A stretch of 5,753 nucleotides of DNA from Deferribacteres bacterium (GTDB taxonomy: Bacteria; Nitrospirota; Thermodesulfovibrionia; UBA6902): contig JAADFS010000075.1 in NCBI GenBank assembly GCA_013152795.1, positions 1-5,753 on the forward strand, read 5' to 3'. Under the pieces are notes generated by a model that was not told the DNA's origin, did no database searches, and saw nothing but the letters and a program-made list of their open reading frames with translations. This document shows positions 1 to 4,374 of the stretch, piece by piece. Position 1 is the stretch's first letter. Each line of letters begins with the position of its first letter. The position numbers were made by a program, and so were the translations under genes.

Positions 1-677
1 CCGTCCCTGTCCCTGTCAAACGGCCTGCTGGCCTTCGCGGGCTCATGGTTTCTGCGTGAAAGTGCCCCTGATGCGTCATAACCGCCGAGCGCCAGCCTGC
101 ACAGTGGCGCCTCGGCGCCGCCTGCAAGCGCCATATCCACCGCACCTGCCCGGATCATCCGGAATGCCTCGCCGATTGCGGTTGCACCCGATGCACAGGC
201 GGTTGATACGCCGATGGCAGGACCTCTTATGCCTAATTTAATGGAGACAAGGGATGATGCCATATTTATCGTGCTGGAGGACATCAGATATGCCGAAAAA
301 GGCTTGTCCTGCAGAATATGTTCCCGCAGCGCCTTCTCCATGGTTGTTATGCCGCCCCTGCTTGAGCCGATGATGACTCCTGCCCGACTGAAAAGCCCTG
401 TTCCGGCATCAAACCCTGCGTCCTCACACGCCATCAGCGCCGCGGCTGCGGCATAATGTACAAACGGATCAAGTCTTCTGACATCTTTGCGGCTGAGGTA
501 ATTCTCAGGGACAAAACCTTTCAATTCCCCGGCGATACTGACCCGCAGCCCGCCGGTATCAAACCTTGTTATGCGCGATATACCCGAGACACCGTTTGTT
601 AAATTAATCCAGGTGGACTCCATGTTGTTGCCCAGTGGTGTGACAGCACCCACCCCCGTGATAACGACTCTTCTCAT
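1..677 (-). CDS. fabF: Beta-ketoacyl-ACP synthase II (KAS II), N-terminal 225 residues, runs off the left edge
   Basis: This enzyme condenses malonyl-ACP with a growing acyl-ACP in cytoplasmic type II fatty acid synthesis. Reading the minus strand from the ATG at 677 gives an open frame to the window edge with no stop. It begins MRRVVITGVGAVTPLGNN, the usual KAS opening. The nucleophile motif STACASGAT places the catalytic cysteine at residue 161 (codon 195-197), close to Cys163 of E. coli FabF. It is followed by AGGAEAP and, at the edge, by KASRPFDRDRD, a FabF signature. The two active-site histidines and the lysine would lie beyond position 1, so activity cannot be judged. The intact cysteine argues against a chain-length-factor homologue. 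No acpP or fabG lies upstream; the nearest upstream genes are tRNAs, separated by a terminator, so it probably has its own promoter. There is no Shine-Dalgarno sequence before the ATG. Family assignment is firm; KAS II rather than a related synthase is likely. Confidence 0.93.
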   Translation of the reverse strand, partial: MRRVVITGVGAVTPLGNNMESTWINLTNGVSGISRITRFDTGGLRVSIAGELKGFVPENYLSRKDVRRLDPFVHYAAAAALMACEDAGFDAGTGLFSRAGVIIGSSRGGITTMEKALREHILQDKPFSAYLMSSSTINMASSLVSIKLGIRGPAIGVSTACASGATAIGEAFRMIRAGAVDMALAGGAEAPLCRLALGGYDASGALSRRNHEPAKASRPFDRDRD

Positions 678-685
678 AGCGGTTT

Positions 686-694
686 ATACTAACA
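686..694 (-). promoter_or_regulatory. Possible extended -10 element of fabF
   Basis: On the minus strand TGTTAGTAT, followed by AAACCGCT and then the fabF ATG, resembles an extended -10 (TGn plus TAGTAT, 4-5 of 6 consensus). No convincing -35 exists, because the spacer side is a G-rich tract. Transcription would start at or just before the ATG, which would explain the missing ribosome binding site. This is inference only. Confidence 0.3.
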
Positions 695-700
695 CAACCA

Positions 701-730
701 CCCCCCCAACTCAGAACTTTGAACTTCAAC
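701..730. repeat. Poly-C run followed by three degenerate heptamers
   Basis: Seven C residues (701-707) are followed by AACTCAG, AACTTTG and AACTTCA, three 7-bp units differing by a few bases, then AAC. It lies between fabF and the tRNA terminator. Short heptamer tandems of this kind are common in intergenic DNA and change by slippage. A second, perfect heptamer tract of different sequence lies at 4251-4271. Confidence 0.6.
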
Positions 731-783
731 AAGTCCACGTAGCGCGCCTGTAACACTCTGGAAATTGCGAGGTTACCGGATGC

Positions 784-811
784 AAAAAAATAGAGGGGCA
801 AAAGCCCCTCT
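784..811 (-). terminator. Intrinsic terminator of the tRNA cluster
   Basis: A perfect 8-bp stem (AGAGGGGC at 792-799 with GCCCCTCT at 804-811) closes a 4-base loop. On the minus strand it is followed by ATTTTTTT (784-791), the classic Rho-independent layout. It sits 19 bases past the 3' end of tRNA-Lys and ends transcription of the three tRNAs before fabF. On the plus strand no T run follows the stem, so it is one-directional. Confidence 0.92.
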
Positions 812-829
812 CTGTGTTTGAAAAACAAA

Positions 830-902
<73 letters not shown>

Positions 903-981
903 ACATAAAAAACATATCAGAAATCAGCACAGGAACGCAAGAAACTTACAGCTCCAACACCTAATTTTAAATAAAACAATC

Positions 982-1058
982 TGGCGCGCCTGGGAGGATT
1001 CGAACCTCCGACACTCGGCTCCGGAGACCGATGCTCTAATCCCCTGAGCTACAGGCGC
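982..1058 (-). tRNA. tRNA-Arg (anticodon CCG), CCA encoded
   Basis: Minus-strand cloverleaf of 74 nt plus an encoded CCA. The acceptor GCGCCTG pairs with CAGGCGC. The anticodon stem TCGGT/GCCGA (one T:G pair) encloses CTCCGGA, giving anticodon CCG, which reads CGG. The T arm is GGAGG-TTCGAAT-CCTCC and the discriminator is G. Its acceptor stem, T loop, CCA and the next six bases match tRNA-Arg(TCT) 204 bp away exactly over 32 bp. It probably shares a precursor transcript with its neighbours. Confidence 0.96.
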
Positions 1059-1086
1059 ATTTACAATTGCAGTAAATACTACAGTA

Positions 1087-1161
1087 GCATAAAAACATCG
1101 CCGGCGGGGCAGAGGAGTCTGCCGGGAAAGCTTTATCTGCGATTCCTCTGCCCGTTTATGC
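1087..1161. repeat. 75-bp palindromic interspersed element, copy A, between two tRNA genes
   Basis: The ends are a perfect 7-bp inverted repeat, GCATAAA (1087-1093) and TTTATGC (1155-1161). Inside lies a perfect 10-bp inverted repeat, GGGCAGAGGA (1107-1116) and TCCTCTGCCC (1144-1153), around an AAAGCTTT palindrome (1127-1134). Bases 1100-1143 are identical over 44 bp to 5636-5679. The right end is followed by AATATTAAGG and a second TTTATGCAAC (1172-1181). No coding capacity is seen. It resembles a small palindromic repeat or MITE-like element, but I do not recognise a named family. Confidence 0.8.
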
Positions 1162-1185
1162 AATATTAAGGTTTATGCAACAATC

Positions 1186-1262
1186 TGGCGCGCCTGGGAG
1201 GATTCGAACCCCCGACCCACTGATTAGAAGTCAGTTGCTCTATCCTGCTGAGCTACAGGCGC
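1186..1262 (-). tRNA. tRNA-Arg (anticodon TCT), CCA encoded
   Basis: Minus-strand cloverleaf of 74 nt plus CCA. The acceptor GCGCCTG/CAGGCGC is identical to that of tRNA-Arg(CCG). The anticodon stem ACTGA/TCAGT encloses CTTCTAA, giving anticodon TCT, which reads AGA. The T stem GGGGG/CCTCC has one G:T pair, and the discriminator is G. It is the first gene of the minus-strand tRNA cluster. The promoter must lie in 1263-1509, but I could not pick a convincing one there. Confidence 0.96.
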
Positions 1263-1314
1263 AATAAGACACATTCATCAGCACCCGGTTTTGCCTGGTT
1301 TTACTTTTACGGTG

Positions 1315-1355
1315 GCATAAAATACCGCCGGCAGCTTTCCTTGCCGCGTTTATGC
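1315..1355. repeat. 41-bp palindromic element, copy C1
   Basis: Same family as copy A but with a short core. The perfect 7-bp ends GCATAAA (1315-1321) and TTTATGC (1349-1355) enclose a 5-bp hairpin CGGCA/TGCCG (1329-1333 and 1342-1346). It starts GTGGCATAAAATACCGCCGG and ends TTTATGCAACATTAAGG, both shared with other copies. It lies in the 1263-1509 gap, which otherwise holds only copy C2, a weak terminator and no gene. Confidence 0.75.
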
Positions 1356-1368
1356 AACATTAAGGGGA

Positions 1369-1407
1369 CATTAAAATCGCCGGCTGGCTCTCCTGCCGAA
1401 TTTATGC
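1369..1407. repeat. Degenerate palindromic element, copy C2
   Basis: Directly follows copy C1. The left end ACATTAAAATCGCCGGC is a decayed version of the family left end, while the right end TGCCGAATTTATGCAAC keeps the family form. The core CCGGC/GCCG can still pair. The tandem placement of C1 and C2 suggests local duplication followed by divergence. Confidence 0.6.
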
Positions 1408-1491
1408 AACGAATTCAGGTTCAGGCTTCAACTGGAAAACAGAATGCACTATGTATTTTAATCAAGATGCCCTAATATGGCAAGTCAACGT

Positions 1492-1522
1492 AAAAAACAA
1501 ACAGGGGAATCAGGACGCCTGT
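1492..1522 (-). terminator. Weak candidate terminator of the vWA/coiled-coil operon
   Basis: On the minus strand ACAGG (1518-1522) can pair with CCTGT (1501-1505) across a 12-base loop, followed by TTTGTTTTTT. The stem is short and the stop codon lies in the loop, so the call is weak. No better terminator is seen downstream of this operon. Confidence 0.3.
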
Positions 1523-2169
1523 CCGCCGGCGGAAGTGGGTGTCTCTTCATGTATGTTGCTGTACAGGGCATTGTACTCTTTTTCAAGCCACATGTAATTT
1601 TTCTCGAGTTTTTCATATTCCGCGGTCTTGTCGTCAAGCTTGGCCTGAAGGGACTCAATCTTCAATTCAAGCCTTTTGTTCTCAGCCACCACCCTGTCGA
1701 ACTCGGCCTTGCTTACGGCATCCTTCAGTTTCCTTGAAAGATTGTTCACTTCATCCTTGAACGAGGTTACATCCCTGGATAATTCCTCGTTTTCACGTTC
1801 AAGGGTATTAATGCACAGGTCAAGCTCCTTGTTGTTCTGTTCAATTTCTGCAATCAGTTTCTTATATTCTTCGGACCTCTCGGCCTCGGGAACCAGTGTG
1901 TCGATTGCCTGCTTCAGCTTCAAATTAATGGCCCTGATCATATCGAGCTTCTTCTGCATGTTGCCGAAGGCCTCTTTGAAACCCGAAAGCTCTTCGTTCT
2001 GTTTCTCCTGCTCCCTGACATTATCCTGGAGCCTTTCAATCCTCTCCCTGTAGACAATTTCTTTCTCTTTCTGTTTTCTGTGCTTAAGAAACAGCAGGAC
2101 GCATATCCCCGCAAACACCAGCAGGAATTCAAGTATAAAGAGAAATGCCGTGGCATCAACCCTGAGCAC
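1510..2169 (-). CDS. Membrane-anchored coiled-coil protein, function unknown (219 aa)
   Basis: A small protein with one N-terminal transmembrane helix (about residues 7-28) followed at once by KHRKQKEK. By the positive-inside rule the remaining 190 residues are cytoplasmic. They are almost entirely heptad-rich coiled coil, about residues 31-92 and 100-205, broken around Pro94 (LVPEAERSEE). A short flexible tail rich in Ser, Gly and Thr follows. No catalytic motif is visible. It starts at GTG (2167-2169), chosen because GAGGAGG sits 6 bases upstream and no in-frame ATG fits better. The start overlaps the end of the vWA gene by 14 bp, so translation is probably coupled and equimolar expression is plausible. 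The role is unknown. A scaffold partner of the vWA protein is inference from operon structure and topology. Coiled-coil similarity to SMC- or myosin-like proteins would be composition only. Confidence 0.85.
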   Translation of the reverse strand: MLRVDATAFLFILEFLLVFAGICVLLFLKHRKQKEKEIVYRERIERLQDNVREQEKQNEELSGFKEAFGNMQKKLDMIRAINLKLKQAIDTLVPEAERSEEYKKLIAEIEQNNKELDLCINTLERENEELSRDVTSFKDEVNNLSRKLKDAVSKAEFDRVVAENKRLELKIESLQAKLDDKTAEYEKLEKNYMWLEKEYNALYSNIHEETPTSAGGQAS

Positions 2170-4096
2170 CGTCTGCCTCCTCTTCCTTTACTTCCTCCAG
2201 CACTATCTTCTTTTTCTGCGCCTCAGCTTCCACGGCGGGCTCCTCAGCTTCAGTCTCTTCAGTCTCTTTAGTCTCCTCCTGCACTGCCTGCTGTTTATCT
2301 TTATCCGCCCCTTTATCCGCCGCCTCATCTTCTTCCAGCGCTATCTTGTTCCTGACATCCCCCACTTCTTGTTCTTGTTTTGCTTCCTCCGCCTGGTTGA
2401 CTTCCTCATTATCTGCACCTTCCTCCTGCCCGTCGCCTGCCGCCTCTTCTTTTTCCTTCTCAGCCCTTGCCTGCACCGCCCTTTCCGCCGCGCTTTTTTC
2501 ACGGGCACCGTTTTCCGTGTCCTTCTTTTCCTTCCCTCTGAGGATAAAACCCCTCACCCTTTCCAAAGCGCTCAAGCTCATGAGGCCCTTCAAATCCCTT
2601 CTCTTGAAATAGACGACACCGGCGATACAGAGCACGATGTTGATAATAAGAAACCGGGCGATAACCGTCTTCCATGACACTTCTTCTGTTTCCCTCTCTT
2701 TGGTTATGCCGTCCTCGGGTTGCATCTCTACAGCGGCTTTATCAGGCTCTTCCTGCATGTCTTCACCCGATGTCACGGCAGGCGGCGGTTCATCCAGGGC
2801 TTCCTTGGGGCCCGGGACATTGAAGACAAACACCTTCTGCCTTTCAAAGGTCATACCTTTTGCCACTATCCTGAGCATGTAATCGCCTTCGTTAAATGAT
2901 GCTATCCTCCGCTGAAAAACGCCGTTTCCCCTGTTGAACGGTTTCAGCTTCATGGTGTTGCCGTCCGGGGTGGTCAGCTCAATATAGAAATCTATTTTCT
3001 CCAGGATGTCTTCCTCTGTTATGGGTTGTCCGTCCTTTTCAAGCCAGATATCAATATCCGCCGGCTCTCCATAGGCTACGTACAACTGGTCGAAGTTTGT
3101 CCGTAGACTGAGGTCGGTGATTACATAGACCTTGTTGTTCTCTCCTGTACTGAAGAGTATCTCCCACCTGCCTTCAGCGGGATTTTTTATTGTTATCATG
3201 TCAAAGTTGTTTGACACGAACCACTTGATGTCAGCGCCTTCCTTTTTCTTGTTGTATGTGTAACTCTGACCATCGGGAGAGTTCAGGCGTATCTTCGTAT
3301 CAGGGCTTCCCTTGTTTGCAATAATCGTGACCTCTTCAATGGAGCCGTCTATAAAAAAGCCGTTCTTGGTCACAGGAAGCATATCCGGGCCCTTGAGGCT
3401 CTCGAATATGGAGGTGAATATCAGGTGAAAATCCTTGTCCGTAAGCGCAAGATTGAAAAAACCGCCCGTTCGTTTTGATATCCTGCGGAGCAGGTCCACA
3501 TCCGACTGTTCGGTGAATGCAATTGTAAAGACCCTGACATTCCTGTCCCTGAGCACGCCGGCAAGTTCATTTTCAATCCTGCCGACAAGCCTTCTGTCTT
3601 CATCAGGGTCGCCTGTATCCATCATGCCGTCGGACATGAGTATTATCACCCCGGGCCTTTCCGTATTTCCATCCATGGACAGGACATCAAGCCCCCCCTT
3701 CAGTGCATCATACAGGTTCGTGTAGAGGCCCCTGGAGGTGATCCTGTCAGTCGCGCTGAGGAGGGCCGCCTTGTTGCCTTCACTGTCAAGCGGGGTCAGA
3801 TAGCTGACGGGATAGCTCCTGTCACTGAAGCTTATGAGCCCTGCACGGTCGTCTGCACTTAGGAGTGAGATAAACATCTTGGCCGCCGGTATGCGCAGGA
3901 ACAGTGGGTCTGTCTTTTTCATGCTCCCCGAGCTGTCCATAACCAGGACAACATCCATACCGCTGTTGCCCGCGGCATGAGATGTACGGGGGGCAAAAAA
4001 CAGGACACACGCAGCCACACAAAAAACGAGGAGGCTGAATCCGGCAGTCAGGAATCCCCCCGCAGCGGCCTCTTTTTCAGAGGATTTCACGGACAT
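2156..4096 (-). CDS. von Willebrand factor A domain membrane protein with Glu/Lys-rich cytoplasmic tail
   Basis: A 646-residue protein of unknown role. In order it has a signal peptide (hydrophobic about 15-35, cleavage near SHA-AG at 41) and a vWA domain (about 47-235). The MIDAS is complete: D54-S-S56-G-S58, T126 in GLYTN, and D156 in LMSDG. A predicted beta-sandwich region (about 245-427), a Pro/Glu linker, one transmembrane helix (about 478-496) followed by KRRDLK, and a tail (about 522-646) of mostly Glu, Lys and Ala come next. The vWA part should face outside and the tail inside. vWA domains bind ligands through a metal ion; no ligand is evident here. The tail contains KIALEE (584-589) and KIVLEE (630-635). 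The start at 4096 is preferred because AAGGAG lies 12 bases upstream; the in-frame ATG at 4108 abuts that site with no spacing. It is the first gene of an operon with the coiled-coil gene. Sequence style recalls vWA proteins such as TIGR03503, but this is from memory. Confidence 0.9.
   Translation of the reverse strand: MSVKSSEKEAAAGGFLTAGFSLLVFCVAACVLFFAPRTSHAAGNSGMDVVLVMDSSGSMKKTDPLFLRIPAAKMFISLLSADDRAGLISFSDRSYPVSYLTPLDSEGNKAALLSATDRITSRGLYTNLYDALKGGLDVLSMDGNTERPGVIILMSDGMMDTGDPDEDRRLVGRIENELAGVLRDRNVRVFTIAFTEQSDVDLLRRISKRTGGFFNLALTDKDFHLIFTSIFESLKGPDMLPVTKNGFFIDGSIEEVTIIANKGSPDTKIRLNSPDGQSYTYNKKKEGADIKWFVSNNFDMITIKNPAEGRWEILFSTGENNKVYVITDLSLRTNFDQLYVAYGEPADIDIWLEKDGQPITEEDILEKIDFYIELTTPDGNTMKLKPFNRGNGVFQRRIASFNEGDYMLRIVAKGMTFERQKVFVFNVPGPKEALDEPPPAVTSGEDMQEEPDKAAVEMQPEDGITKERETEEVSWKTVIARFLIINIVLCIAGVVYFKRRDLKGLMSLSALERVRGFILRGKEKKDTENGAREKSAAERAVQARAEKEKEEAAGDGQEEGADNEEVNQAEEAKQEQEVGDVRNKIALEEDEAADKGADKDKQQAVQEETKETEETEAEEPAVEAEAQKKKIVLEEVKEEEADGAQG
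2176..2182 (-). promoter_or_regulatory. Strong ribosome binding site inside the vWA gene
   Basis: GAGGAGG on the minus strand lies 6 bases before the GTG at 2169 and decides that start. It is embedded in the Glu-rich codons of the vWA tail (GAA GAG GAG), so the acidic tail doubles as the signal for the next gene. Confidence 0.8.
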
Positions 4097-4108
4097 TTCA
4101 GGGCCCAT

Positions 4109-4114
4109 CTCCTT
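4109..4114 (-). promoter_or_regulatory. Ribosome binding site of the vWA gene
   Basis: AAGGAG on the minus strand directly touches the ATG at 4108 and is 12 bases from the ATG at 4096. The first spacing is too short for initiation and the second is slightly long, so the downstream Met is favoured. The site lies at one edge of a direct repeat (4111-4125). Confidence 0.55.
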
Positions 4115-4225
4115 GCAGTTTCATGCATATATAATTAATATCGCACTTTCAACCGCATAACTTTAGTCCCGCATAACCAGGTTCATGTCTTTCTCCTTAA
4201 AGCCGGTCAACCTTGCAGTTGCATG
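4111..4225. repeat. Direct repeat pair CCTTGCAGTTnCATG, exactly 100 bp apart
   Basis: The 15-bp units at 4111-4125 and 4211-4225 differ only at one base (T or G). A second short pair, CCGCATAAC, lies between them at 4153-4161 and 4169-4177, with 16 bp between starts. All lie upstream of the vWA gene and could be binding sites or remnants of the dispersed element. Confidence 0.5.
4163..4186 (-). CDS. Possible seven-codon leader ORF upstream of the vWA gene
   Basis: The minus strand encodes MNLVMRD and a TAA stop. AAGGAG (4193-4198) lies exactly 6 bases before its ATG, a better initiation site than that of the vWA gene 66 bases downstream. It could be a translated leader peptide, a relic of an older start region, or chance. 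No run of a regulatory amino acid and no attenuator hairpin is seen, so classical attenuation is not supported. Confidence 0.3.
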   Translation of the reverse strand: MNLVMRD

Positions 4226-4281
4226 AAAATACCGCCGTTGGGGTTACAAGTTGCGGGTTGCGGGTTGCGGGTTCAACGGCT
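4219..4281. repeat. Degenerate dispersed element containing three TTGCGGG heptamers
   Basis: It begins GTTGCATGAAAATACCGCCG, close to the family left end at 1313 and 5621. GCCGTTG (4234-4240) pairs perfectly with CAACGGC (4274-4280). The 33-base loop contains three perfect TTGCGGG units (4251-4271), preceded by AAG and followed by TTC. The heptamer tract may have grown inside a decayed copy of the palindrome. Confidence 0.5.
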
Positions 4282-4292
4282 ATAAGGCAATG

Positions 4293-4304
4293 GGATATTG
4301 GAAA
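4293..4304 (+). repeat. Left arm of a 12-bp inverted repeat flanking the ATPase gene
   Basis: GGATATTGGAAA here is the exact reverse complement of TTTCCAATATCC at 5738-5749. Counting three more outward bases, 14 of 15 match. The arms bracket the promoter, the ATPase gene and the truncated repeat. Confidence 0.45.
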
Positions 4305-4321
4305 CTTAACAGATATTGCGG

Positions 4322-4374
4322 AGTAAACTGGACTTTACTATTTAACGCATATATGGTATACTCTGTTTTACTAT
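4322..4374. promoter_or_regulatory. Operator-like repeats around the ATPase promoter
   Basis: AGTAAA (4322-4327) and TTTACT (4334-4339) form a 6-bp inverted repeat with a 6-base spacer covering the -35. TTTACTAT occurs at 4334-4341 and again at 4367-4374, 33 bp on (about three helical turns), over the start codon. A repressor bound at these sites would block the promoter. The binding protein is unknown. Confidence 0.4.
4334..4362 (+). promoter_or_regulatory. Sigma-70-type promoter with extended -10 for the ATPase gene
   Basis: The -35 TTTACT (4334-4339, 4 of 6 consensus) and the -10 TATACT (4357-4362, 5 of 6) are 17 bp apart. TG at 4354-4355 makes an extended -10. Only 10 bases separate the -10 from the ATG at 4373, so the transcript would have a leader of a few bases or none. 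No Shine-Dalgarno sequence is present. Confidence 0.65.

Noticed and set aside
56..456. Two overlapping plus-strand open frames
   Set aside because: Antisense of fabF, whose reading with an intact catalytic motif is far better supported.
784..811. Bidirectional terminator
   Set aside because: The T run follows the stem only on the minus strand, and no plus-strand gene ends there.
924..1163. Minus-strand open frame of 79 codons
   Set aside because: It is a conceptual translation across tRNA-Arg(CCG) and the palindromic element; its peptide is the well-known spurious product of reading tRNA genes as protein.
1087..1407. CRISPR array
   Set aside because: The repeated units are palindromes of unequal length with no regular spacing and no distinct spacers, and no cas gene is present.
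1676..2053. Plus-strand open frame of 125 codons
   Set aside because: Antisense shadow of the coiled-coil gene, with a biased Ser/Leu composition as expected for that.
2150..2677. Plus-strand open frame of 175 codons rich in Leu, Phe and Ser
   Set aside because: It is the antisense of the Glu/Lys-rich vWA tail; the Glu codons read in reverse give the Leu/Phe/Ser runs. It has no ribosome binding site and conflicts with a well-supported gene.
4251..4271. Iterons of a replication origin
   Set aside because: Seven-base units repeated only three times, with no DnaA boxes, AT-rich unwinding region or replication gene nearby.
4109..4372. Riboswitch in the long divergent intergenic region
   Set aside because: No recognisable aptamer motif; the pairing seen is explained by short repeats and the dispersed element.
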